Below, one piece after another: positions 31,492-38,870 of a DNA stretch of 64,000 bases. The position numbers and the translations under genes were made by a program. Within the stretch, counting starts at the first letter, position 1. Each line of letters opens with the position of its first letter. This DNA is from Paractinoplanes deccanensis (GTDB lineage: Bacteria; Actinomycetota; Actinomycetes; Mycobacteriales; Micromonosporaceae): contig NZ_BOMI01000033.1 of assembly GCF_016862115.1 (NCBI RefSeq), forward strand, positions 108,044-172,043, read 5' to 3'. The notes beneath the pieces are model-generated. The model saw only the letters and a program-made list of their open reading frames with translations, searched no databases and was not told where the DNA came from.

Positions 31492-31734
31492 GTGGCCATG
31501 ACCGTCACCACCAAAACCGTTCGGATCCCGTCGTGCGAGCAGCACGAGGGCTTCCACAGCGTGGAGGTCACGGTGCTCTGGGAATGCCCGACCTGCGGCG
31601 GCCCGCGCGGCGAGGTATTCGACACCCTGTCGTACGACGGCTCGCGCCGCCTTTCCGTCCACGGCTGGCGGAACCCGTGCGGACACATCGACGGGTACGC
31701 CACTGTTCGACGCGAGGCGGGGATCGGCCAGTGA
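31492..31734 (+). CDS. Small zinc-knuckle protein
   Basis: 80 aa, GTG 31492 five bases after GAGGAG (ATG 31498 also possible). TVTTKTVRIPSCEQHEG, then C-P-T-C-G-G and C-G-H provide metal ligands. First gene of the second plus-strand chain, under the TGCACAC-site promoter. Confidence 0.6.
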   Translation: MAMTVTTKTVRIPSCEQHEGFHSVEVTVLWECPTCGGPRGEVFDTLSYDGSRRLSVHGWRNPCGHIDGYATVRREAGIGQ

Positions 31735-31994
31735 TCACTGAGCATGCCGTCTGCGCCCTCCCGCCCGACCATCGGAGCTGGCGGCACCTGGTCATTCGTG
31801 TTGAACGCATCGACGCTACCGAGGAATGGCGAGTGCGTTGGGGCGCCGAATATCTGACCTCGGGCGCGGACTGGTCGCCGGACGCCCGCGATGCCGAACA
31901 GTTCACCGAGCAGGACGCCCTGGACGTCGCCGAGGTGATGAGCCGCCACGTGGACGTGGACGGCCTGACCGCCGCCGACCTTCTCAACCGCTGA
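31731..31994 (+). CDS. Small acidic protein
   Basis: 87 aa, GTG on a 4-base overlap. WRHLVIRVERIDATEEWRVR and an acidic helix (AEQFTEQDALDVAEVMSR). Reads like ubiquitous actinophage early proteins of unknown use. Confidence 0.55.
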   Translation: MITEHAVCALPPDHRSWRHLVIRVERIDATEEWRVRWGAEYLTSGADWSPDARDAEQFTEQDALDVAEVMSRHVDVDGLTAADLLNR

Positions 31995-32003
31995 AGGAGA
32001 CTT

Positions 32004-32189
32004 GTGGATTCCCGCGACATCATCGCCACGTGGCCGCTCGACCCGGTCGAGCGGCTGCGCGACACCCTCGCCCTGTACAAGCACCGCCCCGACGACGACC
32101 TGGTCATCCAGGCCGCGTCCGCCGACGGACAGCAGGTGGGTGTCACCTTCGGCGACTTGCGCGCCCTCATCCAGCAGATCGGAGCCTGA
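32004..32189 (+). CDS. 61-residue protein
   Basis: GTG after GAAGGAGACTT. RDIIATWPLDPVERLRD, then D-D-L-V-I-Q-A-A-S-A-D-G and a terminal helix LRALIQQIGA. No family recognised. Confidence 0.55.
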   Translation: MDSRDIIATWPLDPVERLRDTLALYKHRPDDDLVIQAASADGQQVGVTFGDLRALIQQIGA

Positions 32190-32192
32190 CCA

Positions 32193-32447
32193 ATGACCAT
32201 CACCGCCTACGTGCACGGCAGCACCGACCCCAACCACCTCGGCAACCTGAAGGACGGCGGCACCCTCACCGTCGAAGGCGTCACCTACGAGATCCCCGAC
32301 CGGGCGCAGCGTGGCGGCCGGTTCGCCCCGCGCCGGATCATCGAAGCGCTGGAGGCGGCCGGCTACAAGCCCGCCACGAACTACTACGGCGACCTGAGCA
32401 AGCCCAACGCCGACGGCGTGTACGAGATCCAGGTGGTGAAGGCGTGA
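32193..32447 (+). CDS. Small beta-rich protein
   Basis: 84 aa, ATG. Strands ITAYVHGSTDPN, GTLTVEGVTYEIPD and VYEIQVVKA flank a helix (RRIIEALEAAGYKPA). No catalytic residues evident. Confidence 0.55.
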   Translation: MTITAYVHGSTDPNHLGNLKDGGTLTVEGVTYEIPDRAQRGGRFAPRRIIEALEAAGYKPATNYYGDLSKPNADGVYEIQVVKA

Positions 32448-32767
32448 CCGCCCCGACCACCGGCGAGCAGGCGACGGCCGAGCGGATGCTGGCCGAGCTC
32501 CACGAACACGGCTACGTCGACCGTCCCGAGTTCAAGGGCCTCAAGCCCGGCGACCGGGTGAAGCACCGCGGCGAGCAGTACCCGGAGGCGTACGACCAGG
32601 GCACTGCCACTGTGTGGGCGGTCGTGGAGAAGCCCGACTCGGCGTGGTCGCGGAAGTACCACGCCTCGGACGTGGAGCTGATCGTCGTCCGGGACCGGCC
32701 GTTCGCCGAAGGCATGTCGCGGGTGACGTCGTGGGCGAACTACCACACCGAGGCGGTCGTCCGGTGA
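32444..32767 (+). CDS. Hypothetical protein with SH3-like strand pattern
   Basis: 107 aa, GTG on overlap. A helix (AERMLAELHEHGY) precedes K-P-G-D-R-V-K-H-R-G, TATVWAVVEKPDS and VELIVVRDRPF, a small-barrel pattern found in several phage accessory proteins. Role unknown. Confidence 0.55.
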   Translation: MTAPTTGEQATAERMLAELHEHGYVDRPEFKGLKPGDRVKHRGEQYPEAYDQGTATVWAVVEKPDSAWSRKYHASDVELIVVRDRPFAEGMSRVTSWANYHTEAVVR

Positions 32768-32988
32768 CCTCGCAGCTCGGCCCTGAGGAGCGCACCGCCG
32801 GGGATGCCATGCTGTCGGCCGTCTTCAGCCACTGGGGCGTCGACTACGGCCCGGCGACCGGCACCTTCCACCGCATGCCCGACGAGCACGGCATCGTGCC
32901 GTGCTGCGGGCGGCACGTCGACCAGATCGGCCGAGACTGGATGACCGCCTGCACCGACGACGTCACCTGCACCGGGCCGACGTTGTGA
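32764..32988 (+). CDS. Small Cys/His protein
   Basis: 74 aa, GTG on overlap. C-C-G-R-H-V in the middle and C-T-D-D-V-T-C near the end could bind zinc; a helix (TAGDAMLSAVFSHW) leads. Unknown function. Confidence 0.55.
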   Translation: MTSQLGPEERTAGDAMLSAVFSHWGVDYGPATGTFHRMPDEHGIVPCCGRHVDQIGRDWMTACTDDVTCTGPTL

Positions 32989-33230
32989 GCGCCCGTGACA
33001 TCGAAGGTGACCGGATCGTCGAACTCGTCGCTGCCGGGCACAACAACTTCCACCGGCTGGCCGAGTACCTGCACATCCTGCCGCACTCCCCCGCCCTGCG
33101 GTCCGCCTTGGACCGGCTCATCGCCGAAGGGCGGCTACGCGAAGACGAACACGGCCGGCTCCACACGGTCGGCCACGACCTGCTCGAGAACCTGCCCGCC
33201 GAGGGCACCAACGACTTGGAGGACCGATGA
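32985..33230 (+). CDS. Winged-helix-like small protein
   Basis: 81 aa, GTG on overlap. DRIVELVAAGHNNFHRLAEY then A-L-D-R-L-I-A-E-G-R-L-R and HGRLHTVG give a typical winged-helix order. Probably a DNA-binding accessory protein of the element. Confidence 0.6.
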   Translation: MSARDIEGDRIVELVAAGHNNFHRLAEYLHILPHSPALRSALDRLIAEGRLREDEHGRLHTVGHDLLENLPAEGTNDLEDR

Positions 33231-33478
33231 CGGCCCCCTACGAAACGAACGAACCGACTGTTACCGACCTAGCAATTCACGACCTGGTGAACCTGATCCG
33301 CGACGTCGACGGTGACAACAGCCTCAGCTCGTACGAACTGGGCCTAGAGCTTTACTACCGCCTCGGCGTGACCGGCGTGGTCGGCTTCGTCGAGCGCACC
33401 AACCCGGACAAGCGGCTGGGTGCCGGCCAGCTCGCCGAGCTCATCGTCGCCGAATTCAACCTGGACAAGGAGAGCTGA
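33227..33478 (+). CDS. Small acidic helical protein
   Basis: 83 aa, ATG on overlap. Helices HDLVNLIRDVDG, YELGLELYYRLG and AELIVAEFNLD. No known family. Confidence 0.55.
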   Translation: MTAPYETNEPTVTDLAIHDLVNLIRDVDGDNSLSSYELGLELYYRLGVTGVVGFVERTNPDKRLGAGQLAELIVAEFNLDKES

Positions 33479-33480
33479 CC

Positions 33481-33714
33481 ATGACCGTGACCATCCCCCG
33501 CGCCGAACTCGATGCCGTGATGAACGACTACGGCCAGCCCTGGCCAGCCGACGGCGACTCGGATTCCACCACGGTCCGCGCCGCCGCCGTCATCCGCAGT
33601 GAAGCCGAGGACGCCTTCGGCGCGAGGTTCGAGGAGGTGTCGCGCCGAGTCTTGATGTCGAAGCTGGCCGACGACCTGGACGCCCTCGCCGACCGATACG
33701 AGGCCACCCGATGA
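33481..33714 (+). CDS. Small hypothetical protein
   Basis: 77 aa, ATG after GGAGAGCTGACC. TIPRAELDAVMNDYGQPWP, then AEDAFGARFEEVSRRV and a terminal helix L-A-D-D-L-D-A-L-A-D-R-Y. The latter is repeated almost exactly at the end of the 48.37-kb protein, so the two share a module. Confidence 0.55.
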   Translation: MTVTIPRAELDAVMNDYGQPWPADGDSDSTTVRAAAVIRSEAEDAFGARFEEVSRRVLMSKLADDLDALADRYEATR

Positions 33715-33896
33715 CCGTCACCGACCCGTGTCCCGCGCCGGCCACCCAACCCACACAGGATCCGGACGACTTGATCGCCGCCACCCTCCCCTACCTGTCC
33801 AGCGCCTACTACACCGAGGCCGCCGAGTACCTGGCGTCGAAGGGGTACACGCCCGAGCAGATCCGCGCCCTGGCCGCAGAACGGCTGGCGGCGTGA
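33711..33896 (+). CDS. 61-residue protein with HTH-like end
   Basis: ATG on overlap. YLSSAYYTEAAEYLASKGYT then P-E-Q-I-R-A-L-A-A-E-R, a small helical domain. Function unknown. Confidence 0.55.
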   Translation: MTVTDPCPAPATQPTQDPDDLIAATLPYLSSAYYTEAAEYLASKGYTPEQIRALAAERLAA

Positions 33897-33897
33897 C

Positions 33898-34124
33898 ATG
33901 GACGCGACACTGACCGACCAGCAGGCCACTCTCCTTCGGGAGGCTGCCGACAACAACGGCGTCATCTACATCGGTGACGGTGCCGGATCCGGCAGCGGAA
34001 AACGGCGAAGGCGCTGGTCCGCAACGGCATGTTCTCTTGCGGCGACACCCGCGGCTGGGGCTATCACCACGTCACCGAGCACGGTTACCGGTGGCTGACG
34101 AGTGTTGGGCAGGAGTCGCATTGA
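33898..34124 (+). pseudogene. Small winged-helix gene with apparent -1 frameshift
   Basis: Starts ATG 33898 (DATLTDQQATLLREAADNNG). In frame it degenerates into Arg-rich sequence after residue ~35. A -1 shift at or before the AAAA run 33999-34002 restores sensible sequence: TAKALVRNGMFSCGDTRG, then HHVTEHGYRWLTSVGQ, stop TGA 34122-34124. That stop overlaps the TTG start of the next gene by the usual 4 bases, supporting the shifted frame. Together they make a ~75-residue winged-helix protein. Either a mutation, a sequence error, or programmed slippage at GGAAAAC. Confidence 0.6.
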
Positions 34125-34297
34125 TCCGCCCGCCGATCTGCCAGAACATCTTCGCGCACCTGCCCGACAACGCGGACACCTTCGAGCATGCCTGCGGCCA
34201 TCAGGTGCTGGAGCTGCCGTGCGGCTGCGTGATCGACGACCACGACACCGAAGAGTGCGACGGCCGGTCTGTCGCCGAACTGGAGGAAACCCGATGA
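34121..34297 (+). CDS. 58-residue Cys/His protein
   Basis: TTG start at 34121, overlapping the stop of the frameshifted gene by 4 bases. C-Q-N, H-A-C-G-H-Q and C-G-C-V-I-D-D-H-D provide metal ligands. Unknown function. Confidence 0.5.
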   Translation: MIRPPICQNIFAHLPDNADTFEHACGHQVLELPCGCVIDDHDTEECDGRSVAELEETR

Positions 34298-34476
34298 ACC
34301 ATAACACGTTCCAACTGGCTCGGATCGCCTACGACGCCTACTGCACTGCGGTCGGAGGGAAGGCATTCAACGGCGATGACCTTCCCGCGTTCGACGACGT
34401 TCCGCAGCGAATCAAGGACGCGTGGATCGTCGCCGCGACCGCCGTCGCCGACAAGGTCCGTGAGGAGAGCCGGTGA
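34294..34476 (+). CDS. 60-residue helical protein
   Basis: ATG on overlap. Starts NTFQLARIAYDAYCTAVGGK; D-V-P-Q-R-I-K-D-A-W follows, a pattern widely seen in small phage proteins (aromatic helix, D-x-x-P, K-x-A-W). Role unknown. Confidence 0.6.
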   Translation: MNHNTFQLARIAYDAYCTAVGGKAFNGDDLPAFDDVPQRIKDAWIVAATAVADKVREESR

Positions 34477-34748
34477 GCGACCACCTAACTCCCACCACCA
34501 GCGGCAGAGGGTTCGGCTACCTGCCCAAGATCCCGTCCGAATACGGCGGGCATGTAGCGGTGCACGAGTCCAGTTCAGCCGAAGGGCCGCACATTTGGCT
34601 GCGCGCCACGGAAGAGATGCCCGGTAAGGAGCCGGTGCAGGCCGCGATTCACCTGACCGCCGAGAGCGCGTGGCGGTTGTCGGAGCAGTTGCAGAAGCTG
34701 GTCCGCGAGCATTACCAGGGTGATGCGACCCCGGAGTGGGCGCGGTGA
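34473..34748 (+). CDS. Small beta-rich protein
   Basis: 91 aa, GTG on overlap. GGHVAVHESSSAEGPHIWLR, then A-I-H-L-T-A-E-S-A-W-R-L-S-E-Q-L; strands followed by one helix. No family recognised. Confidence 0.55.
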   Translation: MSDHLTPTTSGRGFGYLPKIPSEYGGHVAVHESSSAEGPHIWLRATEEMPGKEPVQAAIHLTAESAWRLSEQLQKLVREHYQGDATPEWAR

Positions 34749-34918
34749 CCACCGACCGGTGCGAGGCCCGCGCGCAGCAGATGTACGAGCAGCACCGCCG
34801 GCAGCACGACTGGCCGCCGCTGCCGGACTGGGATGGGCTGAGCGTGGAGGCGCAGAACATCTGGTACCGGCGGGCCGCTGACGAGCTGTACCCCGAGAGC
34901 GCGAAGGAGCGGCAGTGA
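34745..34918 (+). CDS. 57-residue aromatic protein
   Basis: GTG on overlap. Helix RCEARAQQMYEQHRRQHDW, then L-S-V-E-A-Q-N-I-W-Y-R-R-A-A-D. Common small actinophage type, function unknown. Confidence 0.55.
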   Translation: MTTDRCEARAQQMYEQHRRQHDWPPLPDWDGLSVEAQNIWYRRAADELYPESAKERQ

Positions 34919-34956
34919 TGAGCCTTCCTGACGGCGTGACCGTGGTCGAGCGGTGA
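34918..34956 (+). CDS. 12-residue linking ORF
   Basis: ATG 34918 to TGA 34954-34956 overlaps the genes on both sides (MSLPDGVTVVER). It either encodes a remnant or only passes ribosomes to the next start. Confidence 0.3.
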   Translation: MSLPDGVTVVER

Positions 34957-35246
34957 CCCGCTCGTGGCGCATGTTCGCCGGCTGCGGCAGCATCGAGTCC
35001 CGCCCGTTTCACCGCTTCGGCGACGAACGCACCGTCCGGTTCTGCGGGCTGGAGCCGGTGGCGGTGGAGCTCACCGAGGACGCCGAGGGCGGCTACTACG
35101 GCTGGCTGCCGACCGGTCGCGACGCCCCGGTGATGATCCAGGGCCATGAGGGCATATTCCGGATGCAGTCGCCGGACGGTTTCCGGTCGAGGGTCGAGCA
35201 CAGTGACGGTGAGATCGTGCGCATGTCGTGCCGGGCGGTCGACTGA
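34953..35246 (+). CDS. Hypothetical protein, end of chain
   Basis: 97 aa, GTG. Strand-rich: VRFCGLEPVAVELTEDAEGG, YYGWLPTGRDAPVMIQGHEG, IFRMQSPDGFRSRVE. Last gene before a 280-base gap without genes on either strand. Confidence 0.55.
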   Translation: MTRSWRMFAGCGSIESRPFHRFGDERTVRFCGLEPVAVELTEDAEGGYYGWLPTGRDAPVMIQGHEGIFRMQSPDGFRSRVEHSDGEIVRMSCRAVD

Positions 35247-35526
35247 GTGAGTCCGAGTGGACTGACTTTCAGCGCCCATGCTGACCAGCAATCTTCCCTG
35301 TGACCGAAATCACCTAACATCCTCGCGACTGTACCCACAGTAATATACATGCGCGCCTAACGGCAGCTCAGTCACGTGGATACAGTTCCAAAACCGCAGC
35401 TCAGCTGCCTAGTCATCGGCGTCCCGCGCGATTCCAGCCTGGCCCCCCGTAGCGCCTTGGCGTTACTCCACGTAACGTCTAACACAGACGGCCGCTGGAA
35501 GCTCTCAATTGTTCAAGGAGGCACGC
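35247..35526 (+). promoter_or_regulatory. Gene-free region before 42-residue membrane peptide
   Basis: Less GC-rich than its surroundings. Holds TAATATAC near 35340, an inverted repeat CGTTAC/GTAACG (35461-35466, 35472-35477) and TCTAAC just after it as a possible -10. No RNA gene recognised. Confidence 0.4.
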
Positions 35527-35655
35527 ATGGACGCTTTGAGCCCTTGGGGCGAGATTGGCAGGACGGTCCGGTACGCCCTGGTAAGCAATACCCGGACCGC
35601 CCGCCTGATCGCACTGATGCTGATCGTGATGATCGGCTGGTACGTGCTGCTGTAA
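35527..35655 (+). CDS. 42-residue membrane peptide with strong expression signals
   Basis: ATG 35527 after CAAGGAGGCACGC, stop TAA 35653-35655. N-terminal half polar (SPWGEIGRTVRYALVSN), C-terminal half one span (LIALMLIVMIGWYVLL) ending at the last residue. It has its own promoter region and a private terminator, unlike the coupled small genes upstream. TAA is a rare stop here. Could be a lysogeny-expressed membrane effector, for example superinfection exclusion; no homologue recognised. Confidence 0.6.
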   Translation: MDALSPWGEIGRTVRYALVSNTRTARLIALMLIVMIGWYVLL

Positions 35656-35668
35656 GCGTACGACCCAT

Positions 35669-35701
35669 GAAGCCCCAGTCAACACGCGTGGCTGGGGCTT
35701 C
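35669..35701. terminator. Hairpin terminator between convergent genes
   Basis: GAAGCCCCAG (35669-35678) pairs perfectly with CTGGGGCTTC (35692-35701). It closes the peptide gene and the convergent excalibur gene. Confidence 0.75.
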
Positions 35702-35714
35702 GCCGCGTCCAGGC

Positions 35715-36197
35715 CTATTCGCAGGCCACACCGTCGCCGTCGCGGTCGAGGTGGCGGCCGTAACCAGGGTCGCCGCGGTAGATCGGGTCAGCTCCGGCGG
35801 CACGCACGGCCGAACAGTTCTTGTAGTACACCGACGTGGGCGCCTTGGTGGTCTTGCGCGGTTTCGACTTCGTGGTGGTGGGTCGAGGCTTGGGCCGTTG
35901 CGTCGTCGGTTTCGGTGACGCGCTGGTGCGTGTCGGGCTGGCCTGACGCTGAACTTCGTTCGCGGTCGGTGAGGCGAGCTCATCGAGGGCATTGGGGACG
36001 GCGGAAGCTGCCGTCGCCGTTGCGGTGGGGCGTGCGTCGCCGGCTCGTGGTGTCGTTGTCGGGCTCGGATCGTCGTCGCTGGTGAAGGCGTTGATGACGA
36101 CACCGCCGCAGCACAGGAATGAGACGAGCACGAGGATCGCGAAGATGGTGCTGCCGGTGGTGGCTTTCGGCTTGCCGGCCTGTGCGTCTTTCGTCAC
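35715..36197 (-). CDS. Excalibur calcium-binding domain protein
   Basis: 160 aa, GTG 36197. One membrane span (TIFAILVLVSFLCCGGVVI, ~17-36), a Thr/Pro/Lys-rich linker, then the excalibur domain at the end: Y-Y-K-N-C-S-A-V-R-A-A-G-A, G-D-P-G-Y and D-R-D-G-D-G-V-A-C-E with the D-x-D-x-D-G calcium loop and two cysteines. Such proteins are exposed at the cell surface of Gram-positive bacteria. As a lone gene in a prophage it may modify the lysogen's envelope. Confidence 0.85.
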   Translation of the reverse strand: MTKDAQAGKPKATTGSTIFAILVLVSFLCCGGVVINAFTSDDDPSPTTTPRAGDARPTATATAASAVPNALDELASPTANEVQRQASPTRTSASPKPTTQRPKPRPTTTKSKPRKTTKAPTSVYYKNCSAVRAAGADPIYRGDPGYGRHLDRDGDGVACE

Positions 36198-36313
36198 CGG
36201 ATCACCGTCTGCCCGTCTTGGGCCGGTGTCGATCAGTCTTTTGGGCGGCTTCCGTCGATGATCAGACGCGCCGTTCTGTGCATCTCGCGACGTGGACTGC
36301 TATCGTCACCTTA

Positions 36314-36329
36314 TCGAACACCCGTTCGA
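36314..36329 (+). promoter_or_regulatory. Perfect LexA (SOS) box
   Basis: TCGAAC-ACCC-GTTCGA is the full actinobacterial LexA palindrome. It lies 81 bases before the GTG of the ImuA-like gene. Confidence 0.8.
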
Positions 36330-36409
36330 ATCGGTGTCCCCGCGAAGGCGCCGAGACCGCACCAGGCCTGCGCCTTCCCCCGTGGCCGCGAACCGCGAGG
36401 GAGGAAGCT

Positions 36410-37285
36410 GTGGCCGAACGCCGTCCCTGGGCAGGAGCGATCAGCTCCCCCGACGACGTGCGCCGTGTCCTCGACGCCGTCAACCGCGACGGGCTCACCC
36501 GCGCGAACACGACAGCCCTTGCCGAAGTCATCAGGCCCGCCGAACAAACCGAGGTCGGGCCGGACGCCTCCAAGCTGCTGCCCGCCCCACCCGGCCTGGC
36601 CCCGCTGCTCCCCTGGCCCGGCCTGCGCCGCGGCGCCACCATCGCCGTCACCGGCTCGGCCAGCGTGCTCATGCAGCTGCTCGCCGCCGGCATGCGCGAC
36701 GGCGGCTGGGCGGCCGTGGTCGGCTGCCCCACGTTCGGGGTGCTCGCCGCGGCGGAGGCCGGCGTGCCCGTCGACCGGCTCGCCCTCATCCACGATCCCG
36801 GCCCGGACTGGCCCACGGTGGTCGCCGCCTTGCTCGACGGGGTGGATCTGGTCGTGGTCGGCAACACCGGCCCGGTCGCCGAGAAAACCATCCGCGGGCT
36901 ACAGGCGCGGGCCCGGCAGCGCGGCGCCGTCTTGCTCAGCTTCGCACCGACTTCGCAGCCGACCTGGCCCGGATGCGATGTGGCGATGTCGGTGACATCG
37001 CGACGGTGGGCGGGTCTCGAGCGGGGCCGGGGACGCCTCAAACGGCAAACCTTGGACCTGGCCGCCACCGGCCGCGGCAAGGCCGCCCGGGGCAGCAAAG
37101 CCACCATCACCGTGGGCGTACCCGTCACGCCGCTGGTCATCCCGCCGCCGCCCGCCGGCCAGCATGCCGAGCCGACCACCCGCGAGTCGCCGCTGTGGCG
37201 CACCGTCGAACCCAATAACCCGCCCGCCGACGCATGGGCGGATCTGCAACCACCGGCACTGGCAGCGCGCAAGCGGAAGGTGTGA
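36410..37285 (+). CDS. ImuA-like RecA paralog (SOS mutagenesis type)
   Basis: 291 aa, GTG after GAGGGAGGAAGC. The core LLPAPPGLAPLLPWPGLRRG, V-T-G-S-A-S-V-L-M-Q-L-L-A-A-G and W-A-A-V-V-G-C-P-T-F-G, A-A-E-A-G-V-P-V-D-R-L-A-L matches the RecA-like protein that in actinobacteria precedes ImuB/DnaE2 genes. The P-loop Lys/Thr of RecA is missing (GSASVLMQ), as in other ImuA-type proteins, so ATP hydrolysis is doubtful. ImuA supports error-prone repair synthesis. Here no imuB or dnaE2 follows; the gene stands alone behind a LexA box in the prophage. Confidence 0.72.
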   Translation: MAERRPWAGAISSPDDVRRVLDAVNRDGLTRANTTALAEVIRPAEQTEVGPDASKLLPAPPGLAPLLPWPGLRRGATIAVTGSASVLMQLLAAGMRDGGWAAVVGCPTFGVLAAAEAGVPVDRLALIHDPGPDWPTVVAALLDGVDLVVVGNTGPVAEKTIRGLQARARQRGAVLLSFAPTSQPTWPGCDVAMSVTSRRWAGLERGRGRLKRQTLDLAATGRGKAARGSKATITVGVPVTPLVIPPPPAGQHAEPTTRESPLWRTVEPNNPPADAWADLQPPALAARKRKV

Positions 37286-37330
37286 GCGCCGAGTGAGCGC
37301 CGCCCTTGACCGGAATGCGAGGCTGGCTGC

Positions 37331-37588
37331 ATGGACGACTACGACACCGACGGCGAGCTCGGTGTGCGCATGCACGACGTCATCGACGCCACCCGGGATC
37401 CGCTGAGCACCCGCGGCTACGACCCCGCCGGCATCCGCGACGGCTGGGCGGTTTCCAGCCGCTGCGACACGTGCGGCGGGTTGCTCGAGTGGGCCGGTTC
37501 GATCGCCGATCCGGTGGTGGGCCGGTACGTGCACATCGCCCCTGAAGCCGACCACCGGCCCGCTCTCAGGCTGGTTGAGCAGCGGTAA
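37331..37588 (+). CDS. Small protein with one Cys pair
   Basis: 85 aa, ATG 46 bases after the ImuA-like gene. Acidic N-terminus (DDYDTDGELGVRMHD), then C-D-T-C-G-G and GRYVHIAPEADH. Possibly co-transcribed with the SOS gene. No family recognised. Confidence 0.5.
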   Translation: MDDYDTDGELGVRMHDVIDATRDPLSTRGYDPAGIRDGWAVSSRCDTCGGLLEWAGSIADPVVGRYVHIAPEADHRPALRLVEQR

Positions 37589-37652
37589 ATCCCACGGTGG
37601 TAGTTCACCCGTCAACTGCCTGGCGCCCGGATCCCGGCCTACCGTCGGCAGC

Positions 37653-37859
37653 ATGCGGATCATCGGTGCGATGGAGACACCCGACGGGCGGTGGCGGGTT
37701 GAGGTCGTCGCGCGCGGTGGCGGCCGACGCGAATACCAGATCCGCCACGACGGGGTGCTGATCGAATACCTGGCGATCGCGTCGGTGCAGCGGATCCTCG
37801 GCGAGGCGGGCGTGGACATGGCGGACCTGGTTGAGGTGCCTGTTCAGGGCGCCGCGTAG
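37653..37859 (+). CDS. Small beta-rich protein
   Basis: 68 aa from ATG 37653. R-I-I-G-A-M-E-T-P-D-G-R-W-R-V-E-V, Q-I-R-H-D-G-V-L-I and a helix A-S-V-Q-R-I-L-G-E-A-G. No domain recognised. Confidence 0.5.
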   Translation: MRIIGAMETPDGRWRVEVVARGGGRREYQIRHDGVLIEYLAIASVQRILGEAGVDMADLVEVPVQGAA

Positions 37860-37894
37860 TCCCGCCCACCTGGATTTCGTTGAGGTGACTCAAG

Positions 37895-38494
37895 TTAATC
37901 GTCAACTGCATCGACCCGGTCCGCGATTGCCTTAAGCAGCTCGGACAGCAGGCGGTTTTTGACGTACGCCTCGAAATCGTCCGCTACGGACACCAGGCTG
38001 GCTGCAAGCCGCTCGCGTTCCTTGTCCCATTCGTCTAGCGCGGCGGGGGACTCTGGCCGCGCCTGGAGGTGCGCGTAGTGCGCGGCATTTACGTCGATCT
38101 GGCGTTGCTCGAACTCGGTCCCGGCACGAACCTCTAGGTACCAGTTCATACCCGACAGCTTCTGCCAGTACGGCAGCGTGCCGGGGGAAAGTAAGGCGAA
38201 ACGGTGCTTGAATGCCCTCAGTCGGTTTGGGTGGAACTGGATCTCATGAAGGAAGTCGTCGTCAACGAGGTCGACGATCTCGCGGAGGATCTGCACCTCG
38301 AACTGGCGCCGGCGTTCGCGCGCCACCGACTTGCGAGCTTTGGTTGCGTCGCGCTGGGCACGAACGGCGAATCCGATGGCGATGACGGCTCCGATGCCGC
38401 CTGCAACGTCGGCCCAGCCGAAGAACCATTCCCAGATGCCGCTGGGTGGTTTTGCCGCAACGATCGTGCCGCAAGCACAGAAGAAAGCCTCCAT
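37895..38494 (-). CDS. Single-span membrane protein with coiled-coil tail
   Basis: 199 aa from ATG 38494 on an ATGA overlap. One span near 25-48 (WADVAGGIGAVIAIGFAVRA), then charged helices (RDATKARKSVARERRRQFEV, ALDEWDKERERLAASLV). The layout is like single-span phage-resistance or superinfection proteins, but there is no known family. Last gene of the minus-strand chain. Confidence 0.55.
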   Translation of the reverse strand: MEAFFCACGTIVAAKPPSGIWEWFFGWADVAGGIGAVIAIGFAVRAQRDATKARKSVARERRRQFEVQILREIVDLVDDDFLHEIQFHPNRLRAFKHRFALLSPGTLPYWQKLSGMNWYLEVRAGTEFEQRQIDVNAAHYAHLQARPESPAALDEWDKERERLAASLVSVADDFEAYVKNRLLSELLKAIADRVDAVDD

Positions 38495-38862
38495 CAGCGG
38501 CCTGTCCTGCCCGGCAGCCGCCACCCCAACAGCACCTGCACCCACCGGGCCGGGCCACGCAGCGGATTCAGCCGCCGCTCGAGCTCCCCATTCTGCGCCT
38601 CCCGCAGCGACGCCACCGCCGCGGTCAGACCGCGGCGCAGGTGCTCACACAGCTCGCAGCCGCCGGCGCAGTCCCGGCGATGCGCTTGAGCCGCCCGGGT
38701 CAGCGAGGCCTCCATCATCCCGGTGTAGGCGCCCTGCCGGTAACCCCACTGTGCGGGCATGCCAGCCTGATAGTCGCGGACCGACGCCTCCGTGATGCCG
38801 TAGCTGGCGGCCACGCGGACCGTGGTGTCGAGGGCCTGCTGCATGAACTCAAGGTCGTCCAC
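38494..38862 (-). CDS. Small helical protein with C-x3-C-x2-C
   Basis: 122 aa from GTG 38862 after GAGGGGCACC. Helical, with D-C-A-G-G-C-E-L-C-E-H in the middle as possible metal site and V-R-V-A-A-S-Y-G-I-T-E-A-S-V-R resembling a HTH. Structure and Cys cluster parallel the next gene upstream, suggesting paralogs. Confidence 0.55.
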   Translation of the reverse strand: MDDLEFMQQALDTTVRVAASYGITEASVRDYQAGMPAQWGYRQGAYTGMMEASLTRAAQAHRRDCAGGCELCEHLRRGLTAAVASLREAQNGELERRLNPLRGPARWVQVLLGWRLPGRTGR

Positions 38863-38870
38863 GGTGCCCC

